64,000 nt of DNA from Mojavia pulchra JT2-VF2. Lineage in GTDB: Bacteria; Cyanobacteriota; Cyanobacteriia; Cyanobacteriales; Nostocaceae. The stretch covers positions 286,080-350,079 of the forward strand of contig JAHHHN010000007.1 in assembly GCA_019359325.1 (NCBI GenBank). The letters are read 5' to 3'. A model generated the notes under the pieces. That model searched no databases, was not told the origin of the DNA, and saw only the letters and a list, made by a program, of their open reading frames with translations. Of this stretch, positions 1-9,312 are shown one piece after another (position 1 is the first letter of the stretch; the number at the start of each line of letters is the position of its first letter). The position numbers and the translations under genes are program-made.

Positions 1-1
1 A

Positions 2-151
2 AAAGCCAGAAATGAGATTCAGGCAGATTTAGACCCAGGATTAGTCTTTGATACGATGAGTGCAATTATGCTTTATGCACTAATATTTCAACCTACACCT
101 GAATCATGGGAAGCATACGTTCGTCGTGCCTTGCGTCTTTGTATAAGCTAA
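2..151 (+). CDS. C-terminal fragment of a TetR-like regulator (cut by window edge)
   Basis: An open frame enters from the left edge and ends at TAA 149-151. The 49 visible residues include DPGLVFDTMSAIMLYALIF and end with PESWEAYVRRALRLCIS. This helical pattern, with a final ESWEAYV-R-AL segment, resembles the C-terminal ligand-binding domain end of TetR/AcrR repressors. The DNA-binding domain lies outside the window, so the assignment rests on a short stretch and could be wrong. Confidence 0.45.
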   Translation, partial: KARNEIQADLDPGLVFDTMSAIMLYALIFQPTPESWEAYVRRALRLCIS

Positions 152-280
152 AATCCCAAATGGGTTAATGCAGTGGGTGTTTGTTGTTCCTATCTTAGCG
201 AACCTGTACACAAATTCAAAGGCTAGCACCGCGACACGGGAAGCTGTAAGCGTTGTCTATCAAACTGTTCATCAGTACCG

Positions 281-370
281 CGTTCGGTTCATTCAACAAG
301 AATCTTTCTGCTGACTCATCGATAATATATTGGCGATCGCCAAGAGTTTGAAGCTATGAATCAAACGCTG
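281..370 (+). repeat. Degenerate gene fragment, copy A (related to 1757-1847)
   Basis: This stretch matches 1757-1847 over about 90 bp in the same orientation, roughly 80% by eye. Read on the plus strand, both encode variants of FIQQESFC(W)LIDDIIGDRQ-FEAMNQT; here the Trp codon is TGA and a one-base shift follows. It is a remnant of an unrecognised coding sequence. The surrounding 152-449 holds no other credible gene. Confidence 0.5.
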
Positions 371-449
371 TGGCAAGATTGTTCTTAAATTTTTAACAAA
401 TATTCTTACGATGGATTTAGGAACTTATTAAGCCAAAAAGTCAACTCAT

Positions 450-1154
450 ATGGCTGCAGAAAATCTTCTGGCCGCCTTGTCTACCAAGGTGTATGAGCAG
501 CTCAAAAACAAAATGGAGCAGGTTGAGCTTTCATACGGTGAGATGCTCCACCAACCCGGCGAAACTATTAAAGATGTCTACTTCCCTCTCACCTGCCTGA
601 TCTCGGTCACCATCACGATGAACGACGGCAGCACGGCTGAGGCTGGAGTGGTCGGCAGCCGCGAGATGGTAGGGATCAACGCCTTCATGGGCGGGAGCGA
701 AACGACGCAGACCGAGTACATCGTCCAGGTTTCCGGCAAAGCGATAAGAATGAAGGCATAGCATCTGCTCCAGGAGTTCGACACCAATAAGTCGCTGCGG
801 GACGTGATGCTGAAATACACGCAGGCCTATATCGCGCAAATCTCGCAGAATGTTGCTTGCAACCGCCTTCATACTATAGAAAAACGCCTGTGTCGCTGGC
901 TGCTTGAGTCCAGTGACCGTCTTCACTCGGATGAACTGTTCCTGTCTCATGAGTTCTTCTCCCATATGCTGGGCGTGCGCCGCTCCAGCATCACCGAAAC
1001 CGCCAACCACCTGGAAAGGAAAGGTCTCATCGAATCCAGCCGAAAGAAAATTAAAACCATTGATCGGCAAGGGCTGGAAGAGACCTCCTGCGAGTGTTAT
1101 GGGGTAATCAAAGACGAATACGATCGCCTACTAAAGTTTAAGCTAGAGAGATAA
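450..1154 (+). pseudogene. Crp/Fnr-family regulator interrupted by one in-frame TAG
   Basis: Two open stretches, 450-761 and 762-1154, lie in the same frame, separated only by the TAG at 759-761. The first half is a cyclic-nucleotide-binding-like beta domain (GETIKDVYFPLTCLISV, then GSTAEAGVVGSREMVGI). The second half carries the dimerisation helix and a winged helix-turn-helix (LSHEFFSHMLGVRRSSITE), ending with the ETSCECYGVIKDEYDRLL tail. The intact paralogue at 58149-58871 aligns along the whole length and has Glu (in MRMKAEQLK) where the stop stands. In the paralogue this family acts as a cytoplasmic DNA-binding regulator; here full-length product needs readthrough or a sequencing correction. 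No other frame damage is visible, so the mutation looks recent. Confidence 0.8.
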
Positions 1155-1168
1155 CACATTAAGCTCTT

Positions 1169-1624
1169 CTACCTTTTGCTAACCGAGTGAGGGTCGAAAC
1201 AGCCGTCTGATGTGGTTAAAACCCAATCAGAAATTGCAATGACCCCTTGGCGACGTAGCTCTTCCCGTTTGCGACGTAGCTCTTTCCATTCGCGGCGTTG
1301 CTCTTCCCATTCGCGGCGTTGCTCTTCCCATTCGCGGCGTTGCTCTTGCCGTTTGCGACGTAGCTCTTCCCATTCGCGGCGTTGCTCTTCCCATTTGCGA
1401 TGTTGCTCTTCTTGTTCACAACATTGCTCTTCCCATTTGCGACATAGCTCTTCCCATCCGCGACGTTGCTCAAAGCTATAAGTGGGCATAGGGTTATAGG
1501 GAGAGCCAATAAAAAGAATATCCCGCCGGCGCTGTCGCCCCCAAGAGCGACAGCGCAAATATATCTTCGCTTTGCCCAAAATATTTATGATACGGCGGGA
1601 CATTTTTTTGTTTGCAAGTGCCAT
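1169..1624 (-). CDS. Heptad-repeat (WEEQRRE) coiled-coil protein, function unknown
   Basis: This is a 151-residue ORF. Residues from about 50 to 125 form some eleven consecutive heptads of the type EEQRREW or ELRRKRE, predicting a long, highly charged coiled coil. The N-terminal 45 residues are basic and lack a recognisable domain. An AAGGTG ribosome-binding site about five bases before the ATG at 1624 supports the start. The repeat DNA is also open in other frames, so the coding signal is partly a by-product of the 21-bp repeat. It may be a real repeat protein or a minisatellite that happens to be open. Confidence 0.45.
   Translation of the reverse strand: MALANKKMSRRIINILGKAKIYLRCRSWGRQRRRDILFIGSPYNPMPTYSFEQRRGWEELCRKWEEQCCEQEEQHRKWEEQRREWEELRRKRQEQRREWEEQRREWEEQRREWKELRRKREELRRQGVIAISDWVLTTSDGCFDPHSVSKR
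1252..1478 (+). repeat. 21-bp minisatellite encoding the heptads
   Basis: About eleven imperfect 21-bp units of the form GCTCTTCCCATTCGCGGCGTT run head to tail. The unit length equals seven codons, so copy-number changes keep the minus-strand frame. Some neighbouring units are identical, which points to recent expansion. Confidence 0.85.
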
Positions 1625-1756
1625 AAATCACCTTTAGGCTTCGCTTTATACGTCCATTTGAGCGAAAAGTGATCTCAAAAATCTGCACGGTTTCGTACAC
1701 TAAGCCTACAATCACTATCGTCAGGTTGCTTGCTCGCAAATAAAATTGAGCGATCG

Positions 1757-1847
1757 CATTCAGTTGATTCAGCAAGAATCTTTTTGCTGGCTCATCGATG
1801 ATATAATTGGCGATCGTCAGAGGTTTGAAGCTATCAACCAAACAACG
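1757..1847 (+). repeat. Degenerate gene fragment, copy B (related to 281-370)
   Basis: This is the better-preserved of two related fragments. It encodes IQLIQQESFCWLIDDIIGD, then RQRFEAINQT, without an internal stop. It sits in the same orientation as copy A, so the two bracket the broken regulator and the heptad ORF. The parent family is not recognised. Confidence 0.5.
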
Positions 1848-1861
1848 CCGATTTTATCCCA

Positions 1862-4252
1862 TCAAACGAAGTAGGCTGTTCCAGTTAAGGGCAAAAATAC
1901 ATCTGCCATTACTGACTGTTTACCATTAGTGTTAACAACCAAATCTAAGAGTCCGTTAGCGTTGGGGTCAATGAGCTGTTTGCCGACAAAGTTTGGCACA
2001 GTTCCAATGATTCTTTGGTCAGAAACTGATTTAACAGATGCAGATTGTCCACCAATGGAGACTTTAGTATTCCCCAAGTTACCGAAGTTTTTGCCACCTA
2101 TAACGAATGTATTACCACCTACTGCTGGCGCTCTCCAGGGGAATAAATCGTAGACAGTAGGATCTACCGCCGAAGGATCGTTAGGAAGCGCAACCGTAAT
2201 TGAGTTGTCAGTCAAATCAACGCCGACAATCGCACCTCCAGGCCCATGTTTGATATCTAAACCATCTGCAACACCAGTCAGGGTAGTAGTTTGTTGCACT
2301 TTCGTTCCATCTGCCGAGAGTTTGATGTTATAGAATGTGCCATTCCATTGCTGGGCAATTAAATTACCTCGCATTTGGTTTTGGAATGTTGTGGCACGAT
2401 ACTCGTCAATTCCATTGGTTGAAGGAGAGAAAGTTGTCAGTGGAGCTGTATATACTCCTGAAACACTGGCTTTCTCTGCTCCATAATAAGTGTTCTGGCG
2501 ATTGTCAGAGCGTCCACGATTTCGATTGGGATGACCGTAGTATTCACCTGCTTTGATCAGATTGAGTTCATCTGGGGCAGAATTGGTAGTTGTTGGTGTT
2601 TGAGTTGTAGCCGAGGTAGAGATGTCTCCAAATGATGAGTTGTAACCATTGTCTGTGGCATAAATTAATCCTTTTGTGGTGTAAACTGCACCAAAGGCAT
2701 TACGAAGTCCACTAGCGTATACAGAAACATCTACACCAGATTTGACTTTTGCTATATCTCCAAAGACCTGACTATCTGCCGGATTAAAAGTTAATTCACT
2801 AGGAATCTCATAACCAGGTGGTAGAGGATTTGGTAGTTCGTACTTAATCTGCCCATTGAAGTTAGATTTGGAAATTTCAGCTTTGAGGATAGCAGCGGAA
2901 AAAGGAGACTCTGGAATACCACCTATATTGTCATTGGTAATACCTGCATTGGTATTGCCACCAACATTAATATATAAATCGCCTTTGTTATCAAACGTTA
3001 AAGCATTAATGCCGTGGTCATGGTTTGAAACCGGTAGCCCTGTAATTAAAGATTTCCGTTGTGAGAAATTAGCTCCTTCGAGTATTGAAATTTCACCACT
3101 ATAAACAGACTTTTCAGTTTTGGGAAAACCTTTACCACCATTATTGGCATATAGCTTACTATGAGCAACATAGATACTTGGGGCACCAGAAGTATCGTAA
3201 GGGTTAAAAGCGATCCCTAGTATCTGGTTGTTGTTTAGGTTCTTGATAGTGGTGATTGTTTGGGTAGCAGTAACGTTGTAGTTCTGATCAAAGGTGTATG
3301 CTTTGATTTCACCATTGTAAGTACCCACATAAAACCTACCATCTGGGCCCCAAGCTCCGACGGTAGGTTGGCTAACTGAAGCTACAGTTTTCTTACTAAA
3401 GCTGATAGCAACGATATCATTGTCGATGATGTCAACAGCAAGATTTGGGGCACTGAGACTTTTATAGTTGCTATCTGTAGTAGTGATCGTGTGAGTAATA
3501 TTTACTGTTTGGGCACCTTCTGCTACCTTATCGTCAACTGCTTTAACAGTTACTGTTTGAGCTACATTCCAGTTAGTAGGGGTGAAGGTCAAACTAGTCT
3601 TGTTGGTGCTGAGCTGATTGCCAGGTACGATATTAATCGTCACATTCGCTGTGGGTTTGCTATTGAGAACCACCGAGTAATTATCACCAGTGGTTGCCCC
3701 TTCTGTGACCTGAGTTTGGCCTGCCGTTTGTTGCAAAACTACTTGTGGCCCAATCAATGCGATGACTTCAATAGCAGAGATAGTAGCGTTGTTAACGCTG
3801 GCTGCGAAATCAATGTTGAGGATGCCATCAGTCACAGTCTGGGTTGGTGCAGATAGAACCAAGGCAGAGTTATTACCTGTGAAAAAGGCATTTTTGGATT
3901 TGGCAAAAATGTCGACGTCATCGAACACTTTCTGACCTTCTAAAGAGACGTCAAATATCCTCTTATTAAAGTCAGTCCAATAATTCTCTGCAAAGTGTAG
4001 TTTAACGCTGTAGTTGCCGTTCGTTACCGGAATCTGATAAGCCAAGTTTTTGCCATAACGCTCAGTTTGATACAGAGCGTCGTCTTCTGTCTTACCGATT
4101 GGAGCAGTAGTGGAATAGGTCGTGCTTGTTCCTACAAAATACTTATCTGCTTCCCAAACTAGACCTTTGGTATCAGTATAAGATTTAGTTGCGCCTGTAT
4201 CGATCCGAATGACTTTGCCTGTAACTGCATTAGCATTGTTGTCGGTAATCAT
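1862..4252 (-). CDS. Malectin / Calx-beta / beta-propeller (glucose-sorbosone dehydrogenase-like) / IPT protein, 5'-truncated
   Basis: The 796-residue ORF has four recognisable parts. Residues about 10-165 form a malectin-like carbohydrate-binding domain (KLHFAENYWTDFNKRIFDV). Residues 170-275 resemble a Calx-beta-type domain (LTFTPTNWNVAQTVTVKAVDD). Residues 280-690 form a propeller related to soluble PQQ glucose dehydrogenase/SGL proteins (SNHDHGINALTFDNKGDLYIN, ASGLRNAFGAVYTT, GEYYGHPN). Residues 700-796 form an IPT/TIG domain. Such proteins are normally exported, but no signal peptide exists here because the N-terminus is missing. The chosen ATG is an internal Met: homologous coding sequence continues upstream in frame until it meets a stop. 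Expression and function are therefore doubtful. Confidence 0.75.
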   Translation of the reverse strand: MITDNNANAVTGKVIRIDTGATKSYTDTKGLVWEADKYFVGTSTTYSTTAPIGKTEDDALYQTERYGKNLAYQIPVTNGNYSVKLHFAENYWTDFNKRIFDVSLEGQKVFDDVDIFAKSKNAFFTGNNSALVLSAPTQTVTDGILNIDFAASVNNATISAIEVIALIGPQVVLQQTAGQTQVTEGATTGDNYSVVLNSKPTANVTINIVPGNQLSTNKTSLTFTPTNWNVAQTVTVKAVDDKVAEGAQTVNITHTITTTDSNYKSLSAPNLAVDIIDNDIVAISFSKKTVASVSQPTVGAWGPDGRFYVGTYNGEIKAYTFDQNYNVTATQTITTIKNLNNNQILGIAFNPYDTSGAPSIYVAHSKLYANNGGKGFPKTEKSVYSGEISILEGANFSQRKSLITGLPVSNHDHGINALTFDNKGDLYINVGGNTNAGITNDNIGGIPESPFSAAILKAEISKSNFNGQIKYELPNPLPPGYEIPSELTFNPADSQVFGDIAKVKSGVDVSVYASGLRNAFGAVYTTKGLIYATDNGYNSSFGDISTSATTQTPTTTNSAPDELNLIKAGEYYGHPNRNRGRSDNRQNTYYGAEKASVSGVYTAPLTTFSPSTNGIDEYRATTFQNQMRGNLIAQQWNGTFYNIKLSADGTKVQQTTTLTGVADGLDIKHGPGGAIVGVDLTDNSITVALPNDPSAVDPTVYDLFPWRAPAVGGNTFVIGGKNFGNLGNTKVSIGGQSASVKSVSDQRIIGTVPNFVGKQLIDPNANGLLDLVVNTNGKQSVMADVFLPLTGTAYFV

Positions 4253-4735
4253 AATATTAACGTTAGCATTCCTAACGATTGTGTAATTGTTATCTGTAGT
4301 TGTAGTAGTGTGGCTAATCTTTACTATTTGAATGCCCTCTATTAAGGTATCCTCAACAGCTTTAACAGAAGAGTTTGGGCTATATTCTAGTTATCAGGTG
4401 TGAAGGGTCAGGCTGGCTTACCCTAGCGTAATTTGATCACCACCTGCTAGGTTAATCGTTACATTGTTTGTAGATTTGGTATTAAAAACTAACGAGCAAG
4501 TATTACTAGCTCCTCCTTCTGCGATCGCAGTATTACCCGCAGTCACTTACACAATTACCTTTGAACCAACTGCACTCAAAGGGACAATTTCAATAGTCGA
4601 GAATTTAATATTGTCCTTACTGGCCAAGAAATTCAAATTTAGAGTGCCATCTTGAACGTTGAAGGACTTGTCTAAAACGATATTTTTACCCCCAGCCTGG
4701 GCAAAATATCCCAGTCATCAATGACTAACTCATTT
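4253..4735 (-). pseudogene. Decayed N-terminal malectin and Calx-beta repeats of the same gene
   Basis: Directly upstream of the ATG at 4252 the same frame continues as SVKAVEDTLIEGIQIVKISH, matching the Calx-beta domain of the intact ORF (VKAVDDKVAEGAQTVNITH). Further upstream the match goes on through VTAGNTAIAEGGASN and VTINLAGGDQITLG, then hits TAA and frame changes. Beyond that comes a malectin C-terminus-like segment (LNLNFLASKDNIKFSTIEI). So the ancestral gene had at least two malectin/Calx-beta units before the propeller, and its 5' part is inactivated. Confidence 0.8.
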
Positions 4736-5809
4736 TGTGTATCGCAAGTATAAATAGTTATTTAGCAGTCTTATTTAATTTATAAAAACATAGCTTACTC
4801 AAATAAAATTGAGCAATAACTTAGATTCTATAAATTATCTAAGCCTACTAGATTGATAACTAATATACCCAATTTTTGAATTCTATTTTTACATTCGCTA
4901 AATACAGAGGAAGTAAGCGCATTCAGATTCTTCATCCTCAATAATCATAAGTTTCTGCGGTTGGCAGCAGTTTATATTAATGGTAATTTTTTTAGTTGCT
5001 GCCTGCTCGATCTCTTCTATATATCCCGGTTGAGCTTATAAAGCATCCTTTGCATTTAAAAATGGGCCGAAAAACCAATTAAATTTAGGTAATTCGATAA
5101 TGCTTTCTACCCACCAAACTCTACCTATTTTTACTAATACTTTGTCCTAAATTTATGGCATCTTTTTTTCATATTCATGATACTGTACTCTAAATTAACT
5201 CGCTAAAACTACTGGAAATTTTAGAGACATTTATCTCAGTACCTTTTTTGGAAAAATAAAATATTCCCCGTTGGAATAATAATATTATACATGATAGTTT
5301 TTAAACAAAAGTTGCTCGGTTTTTTTTGCTAATAAATTTAGTTGGTTATCATAATATTCAACTTATCTAAATAATAAAAATTAAGCAAAAAAATAATTAG
5401 TTTTAAACAATAAATATATCTAAAGATAGTAGAAAATCAAAATTTGTATATCTAAAGTTGAATATATTTTTAGAATAAATATATCTAAAGTAAGGTATTT
5501 TCTAATTCAAACGAGTGTATTAAGTTTTTTGCACTAAGTTCAAATAGTTCATTCAGGCTTTGGGACATAGTGCTTTCTCTAACTCTAAAAGCCCGTAAAC
5601 CATCACAAATACTGGACTTTCTTTTATAAACTCCTTAAACACCTGCCAAGCGCAACATTTCTTTTCTCAAACCTGAGATTTTAACCTCTAGTTAACTAAA
5701 CTACAATTTAGCTCATTACACAACACCTTGTAAAGCTAGGTTAAGGGCTAAGGAATTGAGGGAAAAGATATTTTTATGCATGGTTGTAAAAATTATTCAT
5801 CGGAGGCTG
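4736..5809. other. AT-rich intergenic stretch without a supported gene
   Basis: About 1.07 kb of AT-rich DNA without a convincing gene on either strand. The motif TATATCTAAAG occurs three times within 80 bp (5415-5425, 5447-5457, 5480-5490). A short minus-strand open stretch near 5560-5660 (FKEFIKESPVFVMVYGLLE) may be a gene remnant, but I cannot assign it. Confidence 0.5.
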
Positions 5810-6577
5810 TCATGAAAAGGGAAATAAAAGTTTTTGACTGAAGGTTAATGAGGTGGTAATTCCTATCACAGATGGTAATTCATTGCTTTCATAATAGGTT
5901 CCATGTAACTTGTCCCAAATTTTCAGATTAGCGCCATAGTTGCAATGATCAACTTCACTGCAATGATGCCATGCATGATCCTGCGGTAAGATTAACCAGG
6001 GAAATAGAAATCGATACAGCCAGCTATTTTTAGAAATTATCAAGCGGCTATGTCGCCATAAATCCAAGGCAGAAGTTAAGCTGACTCCTAGTAAATAACC
6101 TGTTGGATCGGTTAATAGATACAAAAGCAAAGTGTGTATCCATAAATAAACAATTAACAAACTTGTCCAAAGAGTGTTACGAGAAGTGCCTAATACATCC
6201 ATCTGGGTGACGGTATGATGTACTTGATGAACTTGCCAAAACAATCGATTATGCAATAAACGATGATTCCAATAATATAAGTAATCTACTAAAACAAAAC
6301 TGAGAATAAAAGTAAAAACTGGTGCTAATTTTAAATAACCCTGATAATTAGGTAATAAATGATGGTAAAGACAATAAACTAAAGTAGCTTGTAGCAAGGG
6401 AATCAAAATCCCCTGAATTGTTAAGCCTACACCATCTAATAGCCAATCTTCACGACTTTTAACTTGAAGTTGAATTCGACCAAATTGATTAGTAATAGTC
6501 CACCCGAATAATCCGATGAATGTAGTAAAAATTATTAATTGTGCAAAAATTTGCATATTCAAAACTCTCAAACCCAA
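5810..6577 (-). CDS. Fatty acid hydroxylase/sterol desaturase superfamily membrane protein
   Basis: The 255-residue protein has hydrophobic segments at its N-terminus and mid-region, and a histidine-box set typical of the superfamily: YYWNHRLLHN, QVHQVHHT and HAWHHCSEVDHCNYGAN. These histidines bind a non-haem diiron centre in relatives that hydroxylate or desaturate lipids, sterols or carotenoids. It is the last gene of a minus-strand run and its start overlaps the upstream Rieske gene by ten bases, so the two are very probably co-transcribed and translationally coupled. The substrate cannot be read from sequence. The neighbourhood suggests a hydroxylation step in a small-molecule or lipid pathway. 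Confidence 0.85.
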   Translation of the reverse strand: MGLRVLNMQIFAQLIIFTTFIGLFGWTITNQFGRIQLQVKSREDWLLDGVGLTIQGILIPLLQATLVYCLYHHLLPNYQGYLKLAPVFTFILSFVLVDYLYYWNHRLLHNRLFWQVHQVHHTVTQMDVLGTSRNTLWTSLLIVYLWIHTLLLYLLTDPTGYLLGVSLTSALDLWRHSRLIISKNSWLYRFLFPWLILPQDHAWHHCSEVDHCNYGANLKIWDKLHGTYYESNELPSVIGITTSLTFSQKLLFPFS

Positions 6578-7611
6578 AAAGTTATATTGACTGACTGGTT
6601 TGGCAATAATCGCGGGTCTTCTCCACGAGATATCGCTGCTCTAATTGACTCCACAAATACATGAATTGTGTCAGCAGGGGTATTAGAAAATTGTGTCCCG
6701 TATTTAGCGATCGCCTCTCCCTGAACGCCTAAAATTTCAATGTCCTGTCTGATAATATGTTGAGCAGTCCACCGCACAAACGGACGTGCTAGCTTATTCC
6801 AGATGCCGTAGTTGTAGGTGACATCAGTGTAAACCAGAGTTGAATTATCGGTTTCTGGGATAGATTGACTGGTAATAAACAAATGGCGTTGGTGAAACCC
6901 GCCGAAGGCATCGCGTCCCATTTGATATTCCACAGAAGTAATATTGGGCATATAAAAGCGATCGCTATGTTTAATTTCCGCACCCTCCCGATTCAGAAAT
7001 CGACTATACCATCCCAAATTGCTGTTTTCGTTGCGGTACTCTACCAAAACCGAACCATTCCAGCGTTCTACAGTCATCTCTAACTTTTGTTGGCGGGAAG
7101 TACGGAAAACACCTGGATGCACAAAAGCTGTGTGGGGAATATCAATAAAATTCTCCGCACAATTAGTAACGTTGTTAGCAAAACGGTTAATCACCCGCAC
7201 CGTCTCCCAACCTGATTCTCCATAATGAGGCATAGAAAACGGTTCAAACTCTTCGCTTGGGGTATTGGCTAACCGCACATATATATAACCATCCTGTTCT
7301 TTAGTTGCGTAACGCTTCGCTTGACGTTGTTGGGAAGGTTTAAAATCTTCTCCTTCAGCAGGAACAGCAATAACATTACCACCCTGATCGTATACCCAAC
7401 CATGATAAGGACATTGCAAAGCACCCTCACATACTTTACCAGCTGACAAACGACTACTGCGGTGCAAACAGCGATCGCGCAACGCCACAGCTTGTCCATC
7501 CTCGCCACGAAATATCGCCAGCCACTCTCCTAAAACGGTTCGTGCGAGTACAGTATTAGGTCGTAGCTGTTCACTGAGGGCAACAATATACCAAAAATCT
7601 GCAAATTGCAT
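6568..7611 (-). CDS. Rieske non-haem iron oxygenase A (ring-hydroxylating type)
   Basis: The 347-residue protein starts MQFADFWYIVALSEQL. A longer form starting at 7665 adds 18 residues without family resemblance, so the ATG at 7611 is preferred. The Rieske [2Fe-2S] ligands are visible as CLH and CPYH (RDRCLHRSSRL, QCPYHGWVYD). The mononuclear iron site is NFIDIPHTAFVH, with a probable carboxylate ligand in RQDIEILGVQGEA. Such enzymes use electrons from a ferredoxin to oxygenate aromatic or lipid-like substrates. It overlaps the downstream hydroxylase by ten bases. It is less similar to Rieske proteins B and C of the cluster than those are to each other. Confidence 0.9.
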   Translation of the reverse strand: MQFADFWYIVALSEQLRPNTVLARTVLGEWLAIFRGEDGQAVALRDRCLHRSSRLSAGKVCEGALQCPYHGWVYDQGGNVIAVPAEGEDFKPSQQRQAKRYATKEQDGYIYVRLANTPSEEFEPFSMPHYGESGWETVRVINRFANNVTNCAENFIDIPHTAFVHPGVFRTSRQQKLEMTVERWNGSVLVEYRNENSNLGWYSRFLNREGAEIKHSDRFYMPNITSVEYQMGRDAFGGFHQRHLFITSQSIPETDNSTLVYTDVTYNYGIWNKLARPFVRWTAQHIIRQDIEILGVQGEAIAKYGTQFSNTPADTIHVFVESIRAAISRGEDPRLLPNQSVNITFWV

Positions 7612-7668
7612 GGTGAGAATTAGGGGAGAGAGCGATTGTGCAATTTTAATTGCCCTCAATATCACAGC

Positions 7669-9309
7669 TTAATCTTTTACTTCCTCAGTTTCTTGAAAAA
7701 TATCGTCATCATCTTCAATTTCATCAGATTCTTCTTCGTCGTCCTCAGAAGAGTCAAGCAAATCTCGAACTTCAGTAAAGGAGTCATCTGATTCAGAAGA
7801 TTCTTTTATCTGCTCATCAGGCAATTCAACTTCAGGCAATATTACATGAAAATCTTTTCTCCAAGAAGAAATCAAGTTTTCATTCCACTTAACGTCATTA
7901 CTTACATCATCTTTAGTACTTTCTATCAATTTTCTAACACCCTCAGAGGAATCAGACAATATCATTCTGACAAGTTCTATACATTTCTCATATCCAGAGC
8001 CTGTAGTTATCATAGTTAGGTTTTCATTTGGACGCACTAGAACATTAGACCAATGAGATTGATCTCGGCTGAAAAAGCCGTCTTTATCCATTTTAGTAAT
8101 ACTACGCGATATGGCATTAAGCGTCTCTGGTATACGATGCTCTGCGTTTATCCTGAGCAAGAATCGTGAAACAGCAAAAAAAAGAATTTTTTGTCCCAGG
8201 ACAGTATAGAGAATATTTGAATCTCGTAATTTCTTTATACTTGCTTTTTGATTTGAAGTTAATCGAGGTTGCTCTGGTTGAATAGGAATATTTATATTTA
8301 CGTAGCTCATCTGTGATACCCAGTCTTTGAATGGCTGAAGTTCTGTAAAAAACCACTTGAGCAATGCTTTTGTGCCTATTTTAGAAAGTTTAGGATGAGA
8401 CTCATAATAAGTTTCCAGCGCACTATTACGCTCAGTTGGTGAATTGAATGATTTTTTTAAAGCTTGCTTGTTATAATCTTTTAATAGTTCAACAGTACAT
8501 TGGCTAACCAAATCTAGAGTTGTTAAATAAGGTTCTGATTGAGTTAGGTTTCTGGATTTGGAAGATCACTTAACAAATTTATCTTCAAGCACTCCTTCCT
8601 CTAAAAGTTTTCTAGGAATTAGTGCTGATATTTTACTGTCATCAAGCAAGAGTTGAGTTTGTTTATCAATTGATTTTGCAGTTTTATTTATAACTGTAAA
8701 GATATTACGAGTAGCCTTGATTATTTCATCTCTTACAGTTTCGGTTAAATCTGAATAACCAACCCTACCAAGATTACCAAATACTAGATAGACAACAGGT
8801 ATATCAAAGGTTTCTAAGCAATGGAAGTTTTCATTGATTTGTTGAGGTGTTAAAGCCTCCTTTCCAGTATGAACATTCCAATATTTCTTTAAGGAAAGAA
8901 GTCTATGTTGCCCATCAATTACAATTCTAGCTACGTTCTTATATAACTTTAAATTCACCCATTTTTCAACAATTTTACCCTGACTACTAACTGTAGAGAA
9001 ATCCCAAAACTCTCTTTGGTCATTCGAGTTGGGTAACAGTACTACGACAATTGAATTAAAAAACCGAATTCCATCTTGTGCTAGGTAAGAAAATATTTCT
9101 GTATTTGCTCTGGTTTCATCTAGTTTTCTTTGAACTCGTTCAGAAAAGCTCCAACTACCTTGAATTTCATCAGCAAATCTAATATTTTCTACTGCATCAC
9201 TTTGCTCAAGAGTTGTTATGAAGTACCTAACTTCAAACTTACCACTACCAAACTTACCACTAATTGCCTTATATTCAATTGTCTCTGGAGACTGATTATC
9301 TAATTCCAT
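7669..9309 (-). pseudogene. DGQHR-domain (DndB-like) protein interrupted by one in-frame TGA
   Basis: Two open stretches, 9309-8566 and 8565-7669, share one frame and are divided only by TGA at 8566-8568. The joined product would be about 546 residues. The N-terminal half has the signature IVIDGQHRLLSLKKYW of the DGQHR family, whose known member DndB is linked to phosphorothioate DNA modification. The stop follows LLEEGVLEDKFVK, where relatives usually run on. The C-terminal half has only a TTG at its upper end, no good start, and finishes in a strongly acidic tail (SEDDEEESDEIEDDDD). The gene begins three bases after the GIY-YIG gene and would be co-expressed with it. A recent nonsense mutation is the simplest reading; two separate proteins are less likely. 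Confidence 0.75.
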
Positions 9310-9312
9310 TGT

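Noticed and set aside
1494..1841. Minus-strand 115-codon open frame across copy B of the gene fragment
   Set aside because: It overlaps the start of the heptad ORF in another frame, and the recognisable remnant coding lies on the opposite strand.
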